From the NCBI GenBank assembly GCA_014904985.1, contig MU128924.1, positions 318,366 to 355,698 on the forward strand: a stretch of DNA of 37,333 bases, given 5' to 3'. Below, one piece after another: positions 20,498 to 30,647 of the stretch. The position numbers and the translations under genes were made by a program. The notes under the pieces were generated by a model, which saw only the letters and a list, made by a program, of their open reading frames with translations, ran no database searches and had not been told where the DNA came from. How positions within the stretch are numbered: position 1 is the stretch's first letter; every line of letters begins with the position of its first letter. Origin of the DNA: Hydnum rufescens UP504. Its lineage: Eukaryota > Basidiomycota > Agaricomycetes > Cantharellales > Hydnaceae.

Positions 20498-20630
20498 CTA
20501 GGGGCCCCAGGGGCCCCTGGGCTGCTTGACCGGCCCCCTCGACTGAATTGCAGGGGCCCCTGGGGGCCCCCTGGGTCTGATATCTAGTTAGAGCATATAA
20601 ATGCAACCCTTGAAGTATCTAGTTAGATAC
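20498..20630 (-). repeat. Right GC-rich subterminal block and terminal inverted repeat
   Basis: GGGGCCCCAGGGGCCCCTGG and a second GGGGCCCCTGGG-type block precede TCTAGTTAGAGCATATAAATGCAA and the outer TCTAGTTAGATAC. Together they mirror the left end of the element. Confidence 0.75.
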
Positions 20631-21540
20631 TGATAATTGGCTGACCAGGCTGGAATGCGTGGCCTGTGCGACATTGGATTTTCCATGAGAGCGATTTGAA
20701 CAGTTTGCTAGGTTGCAGACGAGGAGGGTTGATGTTGCAAATAGAATATTCAGTAGGCCAGTTTTGGGAGGGGTCATTCACCCATCATAGTTGCCAGTCT
20801 TTGAGCAGGTGTTTGTTGTTCAGATTGCAGATGTAAGCGCTGGATGCTGAGAAAGGGTGTATGAACTGGGATGTCTGATTTTGGGCAATACCTGAGGTGG
20901 TGGCAAATATGCATTGGAGGGCTGTAGTATTGAGTAAAAGAAGATGTGCAGGGGGAGTGTTTTTGGACGGTGCATGTCTAGCCATGTAGAGAGGTGTTCA
21001 GCAGCCTGGGTGAGGCCTTCCATCTCTGCATCATATGCTTCTACTTGAGGTCCAGTGCCACCTTTTCCGTGGAGTAAGACATTGCCATGACAGAAGGCTG
21101 TGTACCTGAATCCTGTTTTACGAGAGCCACAGTCAAATGATAGTGATCCATCAGTGTACATTAAGAAACAAGACTCATCATTAAAAAGCTTCTTAGCCTC
21201 TTTCTTGTGTTCCAGTGCCCACTCCTTTCATGATTTCCTGGCTTCATTCATTGGGATAGTGAGTTTTAGACCATCATCAACATCGTCAAAGGTTCGTGCC
21301 CAGGGTGGCTCGTTCCAGAGTAATATTATTTCTGCATTGCAGTCAAATGTATGGGCCATTTTCCATATTTTTGTACACACCTTGTCCTTTTCAGTAGTTT
21401 TTTGGATACTGTTGTTGGTTGATTTGAAGTGGCAGTGGACAGTGTTTTTTGAGAGGCATGATTATGTCACATGGAAGTCACCTGTCAGTGTACAATTAGG
21501 AATTGAGACATGCATTGAAAACTGAGCATTCCTTGTGCTC
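20631..21540 (-). pseudogene. LINE-type ORF2, RNase H domain
   Basis: The minus strand reads a linker with AEIILLWNEPPWARTFD (about 21335-21285), then MYTDGSLSFDCGS (21161) and VEAYDAEMEGLTQAAEHLS, the first Asp and the Glu of RNase H1. A frameshift near 20940 moves the rest into another frame (TTALQCIFATTSGIAQNQ), where the expected Asp of the ADNT-type motif is lost. A TGA at about 21227 interrupts the linker and a TAA lies further upstream. The C-terminal tail continues at 17031-16756, beyond the inserted element. Non-LTR retrotransposons with an RNase H domain of this type are known in fungi. Confidence 0.78.
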
Positions 21541-21856
21541 CAATACCCATTAACAATTTTCCAGTGTTCTTACGGGGACAGAGAATTTATACTCTCGATC
21601 TGGATGAAGAAGGTATACACGCAAGCTCAACTAGGCACTAATGTCGGAACCACCATAATCTCCAAGATCACTAATACCAATGTCAACCTCTGCACTACCC
21701 TCAAGGTCTGGAAGCTTTGCTATGTCACAAAGATCTGAGGCCAAAAGTAGGTCTTCTCGACTCCAAGAACCTAGGCACAGGAGAGCATGGATTGAAGTGG
21801 GCGATAATCTACCTTGAAGATGTGAAATGATTATTTGACCTCAGCTAAACACACAC
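21541..21856. other. Unassigned spacer between LINE and the hAT-associated repeat
   Basis: One short plus-strand frame (21535-21738) has no recognisable motif. It could be upstream LINE sequence decayed beyond recognition. Confidence 0.35.
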
Positions 21857-23457
21857 TATAGAAGAAGGGTTGGGAGCTCCAATGACTGTCAAATCAAAAT
21901 CTGGTTCAGCCAGTGTGTAGATAAGAGACTGTGTTTCTGTTTATTCAAATGGGTTGGTTCACTTCAATGGTTGATCACTCTCTGCAAGATATGTATGTGT
22001 TTATTGGAGAATGGAATGTGATATGGACTAGCAATAGTCAATGATATATTGTAGATGCTTATAGGAAGGCTTATACATCTGGGATCCTTGTGGAAAGGCT
22101 TATACATGTTTGTGTTGTGTTTGTCCATTTACTGATATTTGTGTGTCCTTGTTTATGTCCTCCTAGTCAAAATGTGGATATCTGTGGGCTATAGAATGGT
22201 CAGTGCTTGGTTAGTTTGGTTAGTATGCTTCAATCTTCTTTCCTGACTTGTATTTTGTTATGCTTACCTTTTCCTTGGATGTCCAGCAACTTTAACCTTA
22301 GGTTCTGCAACTATCCTTGGCTTCAGTATTTCGCGTAGATGGCTTCCAGTAGCTTGGTCTCAACAACCTTGAAGATGACTTAGCTCCAGATGGCTTTAGA
22401 TAGACAGTTCTTTAGATATTAAGCAGAATGGTAGACAGTAGTTGACAGTGGTTGATTTCCAGAGTGAGGAGATGGGGGGGAACAAGAAAATCTGCTAGCT
22501 TATATACCTATCTGAAGGTGGCTGTGCATGGAGCAAGAACAAAAGAGTAATAAAGCTATGAGATCATAGTGATGTCATGGGGGAGTCATAGTGGAGTAGA
22601 ACAAAAGAGTAATAAAGAAATGATGTCATAATGCTGTCATAGCTGAGTCATCCATAGAGTGTGATGTCATTCATAAAGAGAACAAAAGGATTCATAAAGG
22701 GAATGATGTCACTAATTTGCTGAGCTTGTGGAGTGGTTGGAGCATGATGTCACTAGTCTTGTGATGTGTTTTGGGGCTCATGGGAAGCGAAATTAAGGGA
22801 CATCTCCGGGTTCTGGAGATTAATCTGAGCATAGTCCAGTGGTTATGGTGTTTTTGTTACTGGTTAATAAAAGGAACAAGTGCATGGTGTGGGATTCGAT
22901 GCAGAGACAGCAGTTTGTATCTGTAATAGGCGTGCTTGGTATCATTCGATGCGTATTTTAACAGATTTCTGGGCATGGTGGTTCCGAGCAGATCCGGTGT
23001 AAACTGATGGAGAAATTCGTTTTTTACTGATGGGTGTTAATTCTGATAGTAATATCGTTCTGTAGAGTTCAGTTTTGATCTGTTCTTCACGCGCTCAGTA
23101 CCATCGGATGCGGATTTCTTATATCTTTCTAGGCGCAGTTGTTCTGAGAGGATTGAATGTGAACTGACGGAGAAATTTGTTTTCTACTGGAAATCCTGGA
23201 TTTTGGTAGTAAAATTGGCCTGGAGAGTGCAGTTTTGGTCCGTTTGACTTGTGTTTGGTACCATTTGAAAGGTGTAAATCATAGCTTTCTAAGCGTTATG
23301 TGGGCGCACTTTTCTGATCAAAACTGACGGAGTTATAGAACAAATTCAATTTCTGTGCGTAGCTGTAATTAATTTTATAATTGGTCATGTGATCATCCAA
23401 TGGCTGGAAGTAGTGTAATTTCGCATTTTCTGATACTGGATGTTTTTATCTTCCACA
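21857..23457 (+). repeat. Direct repeat X-T, left copy (1.6 kb)
   Basis: It begins TATAGAAGAAGGGTTGGGAG and ends TTTTTATCTTCCACA. It aligns end to end with 26535-28127. The T part (about 22922-23457) contains three tandem copies of the roughly 190-bp module seen in the solo LTRs. The X part is A/T/G-rich with repeated GGCTTATACAT and GAACAAAAG motifs and no coding frame. Confidence 0.88.
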
Positions 23458-23489
23458 ATGCTCAACATCCACAGATGTAGCTATTGATT

Positions 23490-25960
23490 GAGTCAGACTA
23501 TCAAGGAAATAAACCCTGTAAGAGATAAATCATACCAGGAATTGATAGATAATCCATTGCCATATGCGAAAGACAAGGGTACATGGAGCGGTGATTCCAC
23601 CACCACCCGACTGGGTCATTGGTGTACTCAGGTGGTGCTGCAAGATAGAGGTCCAGTTCATTTTTCATCCTTTGCAATGGAATACTTGGTGTTGCAGTCA
23701 GATTCTCAAAAAAGAGAAGAGCATTAGTCTGTGAGGAATATTAGCTCAATTGTATTGCTATGACTGGTGTACTACACACCTGGGGGTTATCTGAAGACTG
23801 AGAGTTGACAGTAGAATATGCCTGCTGAGCAGGAGGGTTCTGCAGCACATCAGCAACAGTGGCGTACTCTGGCGAATCGTATATTCCACGCATAATATTG
23901 ACACTGGCAGTGATCCATTCAGGCTCCCAGTCATGGTCCTTCCAGTACGTACTTTTGTACCTTGGGTGAAGTACTATGGATGAATCTCATATCAGCTTAT
24001 ACATAAATGATAAGGCAGGTAGAAAGAACCTACACATAGCAACTCGGTATGCATCAGATGCATCAGTTTTACTGTAGTAGTGGTTTAGCATCTGTCGAGC
24101 GAGGGCAAGACCTAGATGGATTGAGTCATGGTATTTCTTTGTGCCCATACCAACTTCAAGGACACTATCAATAGAATCCATCACAGGAATCACATTCGCA
24201 AGGTTTGCAGTGTCCTTCACAGAGAAGAGAAGAGTTGCTTGTTTGAATACCTATAGGCACTCATCCAAGGATCAGTAATTTAAAAGTGATGATAAACTGG
24301 GGCTAAAGAAAACCTCAAGAACTTCTTTGAGCTGGGTGATGATGTCCCAGTCTTCATCAAGAAGTTCAAAGTCGCACAGTCCATTTTCATGGCTTTGAGT
24401 CATTGCCTCCACCACAGCATGATATTCAAGGACAGAAGCCAGCATATCATTTGTTGAGTTCCAGCGGGTTCGAACATCTCGTGCAAGCATGCCCAGAGTC
24501 TTGATGAGTTTTTGGCAAAGTTTCTGCCAGAGAGGAAGGAGAATTGTCATTGATGCCACAATAACCACAGTCAGCTTGCGAATCTATGTATAATAACAAA
24601 AGTATAATCAGTGTTAGGTGAAGAACACACTATTGAAACATACCTTAGTGAGCACATGGCGCACAGGTGTTGTTCTCATGGCAAATGACTTCAAATTGTC
24701 CACATACATCATCTCTAGATCATCCACCCAGTCTTTGAGACCTGCCGCATTAGGATAAATGTTTTCAGCATCAAAGTCATTGCCAGCATTTGGCTCTCCA
24801 TCCTCATCATCACTTGAACCAATAGAGCCATTGGTTGAGTCATTGTCTGGGAACAGTTGTGGTCCTTTGGGATTGGTACGCATTGCAAGTTTTTTTGGGG
24901 CAGAATCAAATTGGGTGGTGAGGGTATGAGCAGTAAGGTTGATAATATGTGTGAAGCATCGGACACATGTAGACAAATGAAAGGAATTCACGGATTTGGC
25001 AATCTCGTCACACATTGTGTCATTATTAGAGGTGTTATCACATGTAATACCAAGGATCTGTTTGACCCCACTTTGTGACATAGTCAAGGGGACTTAATAA
25101 AGGGGATACATACCTTATCCTCAATGTCAAAGTCCAGCAGAACATTGTGGAATGCCTCAGCGAGATTCTTGCCAGAGTGTGACTGGTCACATGATTGAGC
25201 GAATTCCTCCACAGGGAAAAACCAATGTACATACTTTGGTGACCTCTACAACATCCAATAGAAAGCTACAGACTTTTCCTTCAGAGGCATAATGTACAGT
25301 AACAGCAACTAAAGCTTGATGATTAGGGGATGACCAGGCATCAGTCCCAAAGCTTAGGTGTCCCAAAAATTCCTGGAGGCGAGTTAGTGGATCCCTTCCC
25401 ATTCAAGAAATTTGGTTTCCCATACCATCAATTGTTTCTTCATGTGCACTCAGGCACAATTAAAGTTAAGCTGAATGTCTCGTGAGAGAGTGGACACTGA
25501 AGGTATGTAGGACCCTGTCCTCCCAGTCTTCATCAAGCAGTTGAAACCATGATTGGCCACAATTCCATAGGGCCATGAATCCTCGGCACACCCTAGGACA
25601 TGTTGGATCCTGGGAGCAAAACTGTAAGTCCAGCAGGCACCTGCTTGCATGATTTAATCCTACTAACTTGCTTTCCACTTTGGTGTAAGGGCAACTTGAA
25701 TATGTTTCCTTAGCACTTGCCTGTCGGAATGCAGTGGTAATCATCCTGTCCTTCATCCCAGTATTGACATTTGGTGCCTTGATAGACCCAGCTATAACCC
25801 CTGCCAGAAGGCTGGGGCAACACTTTTCAATATGGTCTCTAAGACTTTTTGTTGATGCAGCATCAGTAGTATCCAAGTACCATTGCACACCTCACTGGGT
25901 TCCATATGTGCAAGGGGCAGAGAGACCAGGGAAGAAGTGATATTTTCATCCATTGTCCAT
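23490..25960 (-). pseudogene. hAT-family transposase, truncated
   Basis: The minus strand gives in order: a BED-like start (TKSLRDHIEKC, 25860), MKTGRTGSYIPSVSTLSRDI (about 25540), LSFGTDAWSSPNHQALVAVT (about 25360) with the first catalytic Asp, ITCDNTSNND (about 25045) with the second, CVRCFTHIINLTAHTL (about 24970, the CxxH site), DVRTRWNSTNDML (about 24480), and a dimerisation region with WWWNHRSMYPCLSHMAMDYL (about 23610). A 3' intron (GTATGA...AATAG) then joins LSIPG to ATSVDVEH. There the frame runs into repeat T, and the rest of the dimerisation domain is missing. Several frames and probable introns are needed. It cannot encode a whole transposase. Confidence 0.85.
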
Positions 25961-25996
25961 CTTCACCATCACATTTCCAAAACAAGAATAGACCGG

Positions 25997-26533
25997 TGTG
26001 GAAGATAAAAACATCCAGTATCAGAAAACGCGAAATCACACCACTCCCAGCCTTTGAATGATCACATGACCAATTACGAAATTAATTACGGCTATGCATG
26101 GAAATCGAATTCGTTCTATAACTCTGTCAGTTTTGATCGGAGAGGTACACCCATATAACGCTTAGAAAGCTACGATTCACACCTTTCGAACGGTACCAAA
26201 CACAAGTCAAACGGACCAAAACTGCACTCTCCAGGCCAATTTTACTACCAAAATCTGGGATTTCCAGTAAAAAACAAATTTATCCATCAGTTCACAGTCA
26301 ATCCTTTCGGAACAACCACGCCTGGGAAGATATAAAAAATCCGCATCCAACAGTACCAAGCATGCGAAGAACAGATCAAAACTGAACTCTACAGAACAAT
26401 ATTACTATCAGAATCAACACCCATCAGTAAAAAACGAATTTCTCTGTCAGTTTACACTGGATCTGCTCGGAACCACTGCGCCCAGAAATCTGTTAAAAAT
26501 CCACATCGAATGATACCAAGAGCATCTATTACG
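25997..26533 (-). repeat. Inverted copy of repeat T (537 bp)
   Basis: It starts TGTGGAAGATAAAAACATCC and reads as the reverse complement of 22922-23457 and of 27591-28127, including three copies of the roughly 190-bp module. It directly abuts the second X copy. Confidence 0.88.
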
Positions 26534-26534
26534 G

Positions 26535-28127
26535 TATAGAAGAAGGGTTGGGAGCTCCAATGACTGTCAAATCAAAATCTGGTTCAGCCAGTGTGTAGAT
26601 GGGAGACTGTATTTCTGTTGTTATTCGTTGGGCTGGTTTGCTTCAATGGTTGATCACACTCTGTAAGATGTGTATGGTGTACAGTGGAGAATAGGAAGGG
26701 ATATGGACTAGCTGTAGTCAATGATATATCATGTAGGATGCTTGTAGAAAGGCTTATACGTCTGTGATGCTTGTAGAAAGGCTTATACATCTGGGATGCT
26801 TGTGGAAAGGCTTATACATCGTTCGTGTTGTGTTGGTCTGTTTACTGATATTTGTGTATTCTTGTTTACGTTCTCCTGGTCAAAATGCGGATATCTGTGG
26901 GTTATAGACTGGTCAGTGCTTGGTTAGTCTTGTTAGTATGTTTCTTTCTTCTTTCTTCAAAACCTGATATGTATTTCGTTATGCTTACTTTTCCTTGGAT
27001 GTCCAGCAACTCTAACCTTAGGTCCTGCAACTATCCTTGGCTTTAGTGATTCATGTAGAGGGCTACCAGTGGCTTTGTCTCAACAACCTTGAAGATGACT
27101 TAGCTCCAGATGGCTTATAGATAGACTGTTCTTTAGAGGCAAGCAGAAAAGTTGACAGTGGTTGACAGTAATGATTTCCAGAGAGGAGATGATTGTGTGG
27201 GGGTACAGGAAATCTACCAGCTTTTATACCTTTCTGAAGGTGGCTGTGTTTAAGAAATATGACTCCCCCATGGGTGAGTCATATGTGAGTCATAGGTGAG
27301 AACAAAAGAAAAATAACAAGATGATGTAATAATGCGGTCATAGCTGAGTCATTCATAAAGAGAACAAAAGGAATCATGAGGGGTGATGTCACCAATTTGC
27401 TGAGCATGTGGAATGCTTGGAGCATGTGGTCACTGACCATGTGGAGCATTCTGGAGGTGAAATGAAAGGATATCTCCGGGTTTTGGAGATTAATTTGAGC
27501 ATAGTCCAGTGGTTAAGGTGTTTTGTTGTTGGTTGATAATGGGGACAAGTGCATGGGATGGGATTTGATGCAGAAACAGCAGTTTGCATCCGTAATAGAC
27601 GTTATTGGTATCATTAGATGCGGACTTTTCACAGCTTTCTGGGCGCAGTGGTTCCGAGAAGATCCGGTGTAAACTGACAGAGAAATTTGTTTTTTACTGA
27701 TGGGTGTTGATTCTGATAGTAATATCGCTCTGTAGAGTTCATTTTTGATCTGTTCTTCGCGTGCTCAGTACCGTCGGATGCGGATTTTCTATATCTTTCT
27801 AGGCGCAGTTGTTCAGAAAGGATTGAATGCGAACTGACGGAGAAATTCGTTTTTTACTGGAAATTCCGGATTTTGGTAGTAAAATTGGCCTGGAGAGTGC
27901 AGTTTTGGTCCGTTCGACTTGTGTTTAGTACCGTTCGAAAGGTGTGAATCGTAGCTTTCTAAGCGTTATATGGGCGTACCTCTCCGATCAAAACTGACGG
28001 AGTTATAGAACGAATTCGATTTCTGCAGGTAGCTGTAATTAATTTTGTAATTGGTCATGTGATCATCCAATGGCTGGAAGTGGTGTGATTCTGCATTTTC
28101 TGATACTGGATGTTTTTATCTTCCACA
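26535..28127 (+). repeat. Direct repeat X-T, right copy (1.6 kb)
   Basis: It matches 21857-23457 from TATAGAAGAAGGG to TTATCTTCCACA with scattered substitutions and small indels. Its right end cuts into the upstream region of a small minus-strand gene at ATGGTGAACAC, 28130. Confidence 0.88.
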
Positions 28128-28183
28128 GATGGTGAACACTTTTAATTGCAGCCCCTTGCAATGTTGTTTGCCTTTTTCCACAG

Positions 28184-28706
28184 TTATATGATTGAAATCT
28201 GATCGTGCCTCCTCGTGTAGAACCACCATGTCCATCCTTCGAACCAAAGCGAGATTTCCTGTGAGTTTATGCTTCGAATTTGGTGATAGAAGTCGCTTAT
28301 TGTTGGGTAGGGGTCTTTAATATCTGCGTTTTTAATAGTTTTTCCTTTGTATTGTCCTAGGATTTTTAAGCAAATACCCACTTTGGATGATTTCGTTAGG
28401 GTGGAGGTCAAGAGCATCCGTGGAGAAGGTTCGATGAGGTACAGTGGTGTTTTCTGGAACATGGAGGAGAAGGACAAATTCGATTTCGAGATCATGGCGT
28501 ATCGTGGGTCGATTGTTATGTGGTTCTCCGAACTCGTACGTTGTCCAGTCGACTCTTTTTGTCTTTATAACGCCATCATATGCAACTTGGGGATTTGGAT
28601 AATAGCAGATAATCATGCGGGGTTTGAGATGGGTGAATGGTTCGGGGTATGGGTAATTGAATTGCCGATATACAATCATGTGAAGTTCCAATGGCATGGT
28701 GAACAC
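28184..28706 (-). CDS. Small unknown gene C, probable third member of a tandem family
   Basis: Two overlapping minus-strand frames, 28706-28332 and 28495-28184, cover this interval, and a frameshift or intron lies between them. The first has no ATG at its 5' edge (GTG 28706); the nearest ATG is three codons inward (MPLELHMIVY). Content is aromatic- and histidine-rich. HDLEIEFVLLLHV resembles the strand-like SDGHLLVRIHLILVVF of gene A and SDFHVKVQIRTAIYG of gene B in pattern. The downstream part ends FEGWTWWFYTRRHDQIS. The gene is followed by the X-T repeat. The family is unknown and it may be a pseudogene. Confidence 0.4.
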
Positions 28707-28927
28707 TTTTTGATTCGTGCCTTGAGGATAGTCGTTCGATTTGCTTTTATGTCACTTTTGCATCCATAAACCAATTGATCATGTGTCCATTTTAATTTCG
28801 CTTAGGCCTTCCATGGATTCGGATTCCTTCATTGATTGGCAGGGTCGCTTCATATTTCGCTGTCATCTTCTCATACATCAATGTCATCAGGGCGCAGGCA
28901 GAGGTGGTGTTTTATTTTTGTAAGGGA

Positions 28928-29479
28928 TCAAATGACGACGGGGGTTGCATGGGTGAAGTATGGGTATGGGCACTCATCGTCCATTTTGCCAAATACTACG
29001 AGGATGAGGTGGATTCGAACGAGAAGGTGACCATCTGAGCTGAGGTCCTTGGTTTGGGTTTGGCTCAAGTAGGCATAATAGAAGTGATCAGTGTTGTTTT
29101 CGATATCAGGATAGAATATGCCAAATTCCCCTACACGTAGTGCCAGGTAGTGTGAGTTGCGGTTGGTTACTAACACTCCAAGGCTGATTTCAGTTTCTCC
29201 CAACATTTGAAAGTCCTGACATGAGAGAGGAATTTGATCCATTGAATTCGAATTATCACCTGAGTTCTCGATATCACCTGAGTTCCTGAATGTTTGATGA
29301 ACGTCCTTAATGACTGCGGAGTTTACATACTGGTTGAACTCATGGCTTTTCGAGGTTGTAGTGGGAGTTTTTAGAATTGTGGATGAAGGTGTTTGGTCCG
29401 CGTTTTTCAATGACTTTTGTATCCAGTTATTCGGTTTTGACACGTGACCAGACCCGCTGTTTATGTTCTCCTTTTCCAT
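28928..29479 (-). CDS. Small unknown gene A (183 residues)
   Basis: The intact minus-strand frame starts MEKENINSGSGHVSKPNNWI. Residues 1-90 are Ser/Thr/Asn-rich and look disordered. Residues 95-180 are hydrophobic-alternating and probably beta-rich: LGVLVTNRNSHYLALRVGEFG, then SDGHLLVRIHLILVVFGK and a closing PYPYFTHATP. The last block aligns by eye with gene B (GYFCP against GIFYP, SDFHVKVQI against SDGHLLVRI, PTFTHHPPE against PYFTHATPV), so A and B appear to be diverged tandem duplicates. There is no signal peptide or membrane segment. Function unknown; an antiparallel-sheet virion, lectin or matrix-like fold are all possible and none is supported. Confidence 0.55.
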   Translation of the reverse strand: MEKENINSGSGHVSKPNNWIQKSLKNADQTPSSTILKTPTTTSKSHEFNQYVNSAVIKDVHQTFRNSGDIENSGDNSNSMDQIPLSCQDFQMLGETEISLGVLVTNRNSHYLALRVGEFGIFYPDIENNTDHFYYAYLSQTQTKDLSSDGHLLVRIHLILVVFGKMDDECPYPYFTHATPVVI

Positions 29480-29567
29480 TTATGGTGTTTTTCATTCGTC
29501 TGGCATTTTCGTGATAGAGGAAGATTTTTATTATTTTTAGAGGCGATTTGACAACGATGATGGTGGT

Positions 29568-29996
29568 TTATTCAGGAGGGTGATGGGTGAATGTAGGAAG
29601 GTGGACCGTGTCTGTGTTGACATTCCCATATATGGCCGTTCTTATCTGCACCTTTACATGAAAATCGGAGTCATCGGTGTATTCTCGGGTTACGCAATAC
29701 GATTCGAGGCGGGCGATCGTATATGTTTGGACTGCAGTTGTCATGTTGGGGCAAAAGTAACCCCTTCGTCTGATGTGGAGATTGAGAATTGGATCATTCT
29801 GGTCCCTGATGTGCTGTACGAAGAAAACCATGAATCCTGTCGCATTGTCTGGAATGTATACGTCGTCGAGGTTGGATGGGAGTTCCGTGTGAGTCTCAGA
29901 AATGCTGTTGGTGAGTATGTTGGTAGGCATATTTGATGGTGTCCTACCCCTTTTTAGGTAAGCATTTATACGAGTTGCGTTGTTTTTGACATACAT
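29568..29996 (-). CDS. Small unknown gene B (142 residues)
   Basis: The minus-strand frame starts MYVKNNATRINAYLKRGRTP. After about 45 polar residues comes a compact, probably beta-rich domain with LNLHIRRRGYFCPNM, TIARLESYCV, DDSDFHVKVQIRTAIYGN and a C-terminal PTFTHHPPE. It resembles gene A in order and spacing of these blocks (see gene A). It lies 89 bp upstream of gene A on the same strand. Unlike the transposon frames nearby it has no internal stops. No known family comes to mind. Confidence 0.55.
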   Translation of the reverse strand: MYVKNNATRINAYLKRGRTPSNMPTNILTNSISETHTELPSNLDDVYIPDNATGFMVFFVQHIRDQNDPILNLHIRRRGYFCPNMTTAVQTYTIARLESYCVTREYTDDSDFHVKVQIRTAIYGNVNTDTVHLPTFTHHPPE

Positions 29997-30647
29997 TCTT
30001 TTTAGAGTCAGTGGATGGGATGGGGAAAGAGGATTTTTGTGTGAGAAGTGCTTTATGAATGGATTTGAGATGGTCTAGATTTGAGGGGACCCTTGGATTG
30101 TCAGGGCACTTGGTTCGGGTTCGGTTTCAGTAAATTTTTTGATTAATTGACTGTTGTTTTTGTTTACCGGTTAAGTCGCAAGTCTCCTAATTAGCGTGGT
30201 TTTGTTGTTACGGACTTGTGGAATTTTTGTTTTTATATGGACTATGACTTTGTTTCTTTTGTTTTTCTTTTGACTTGTTGTTTTTCTTTGATTTTGATTG
30301 ATTTTTTTTTTTTTTTTTTTTTTTTTGACAAGTCCACATCGCCAGGTGAGGTCAGTCTTAAGAAAAAATTCAAGTGACATAGAGGCTTTCAGACTTGAGA
30401 GAGATGAGAGTTAGGAGAAATGAACATCATTTTGCCAACAGGCAACATAGTTTTTACATGGAGAGAAAGGAGAGCAAAGGAGAAGTCTTTCCTTCATGTG
30501 AGAGAGATGGTACATTGGGGTGAGCACATATTTCTTTTTGTTTTTAATGAGAGAGAGGAAGAGGATGGGAAAGGAAGGGGAGAGGATGGAGGACTGCATT
30601 GGACGAGGTATATGTACTGCAAGGCGAGGACAAGTTGTGGTGACGGC
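29997..30647. other. Intergenic with poly-T tract and purine-rich stretch
   Basis: A run of about 25 T lies at 30301-30326 and a GAGAGA-rich stretch at 30395-30600. The T tract could be the reverse-strand poly(A) of a retroposed sequence to its left, but I see no target duplication. No gene is evident. Confidence 0.5.

Larger units (their letters stand above)
17032..20630. mobile_element. 3.6-kb element with terminal inverted repeats carrying a hairpin exon-intron array
   Basis: The element splits a LINE ORF2 pseudogene. Both ends show related sequence in inverted orientation (TCTAGTTAGATA outward, TTGCATTTATAT core, TCTAACTAGA inward) followed by GGGGCCCC-rich blocks. Inside are, left to right, a decayed part (17280-18140), an array of paired hairpins with canonical minus-strand introns, a 655-bp palindrome, a spliced plus-strand gene, and a last hairpin at 20413. 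No transposase is encoded, so it would be non-autonomous. I could not settle the target duplication. No described element class that I know has this architecture. Confidence 0.75.
21857..28127. mobile_element. Composite of direct and inverted repeats around a hAT transposase remnant
   Basis: The order is X-T (21857-23457), hAT sequence (23458-25996), T inverted (25997-26533), and X-T again (26535-28127). X is about 1.05 kb and T about 540 bp. All three T copies stop at the same inner motif, TTATCTTCCACA. This can be read as a tandem duplication of a unit X-T-hAT-T' whose second copy has lost its interior, or as a long-inverted-repeat element inserted between X repeats. hAT elements normally have short terminal repeats of 10-30 bp, so T is unlikely to be the native hAT end. 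I found no target duplication around the whole. Confidence 0.65.

Noticed and set aside
17032..20630. Helitron
   Set aside because: The element has inverted repeats at both ends and inserted without the 5'-TC...CTRR-3' end rule between A and T.
28347..29038. Plus-strand frames opposite genes A, B and C
   Set aside because: They lack start context, overlap the better minus-strand frames and show no family features; the A/B similarity is only on the minus strand.
30301..30326. Telomeric or origin-like tract
   Set aside because: It is a plain T homopolymer without TTAGGG units; a retroposed poly(A) or slippage tract is simpler.
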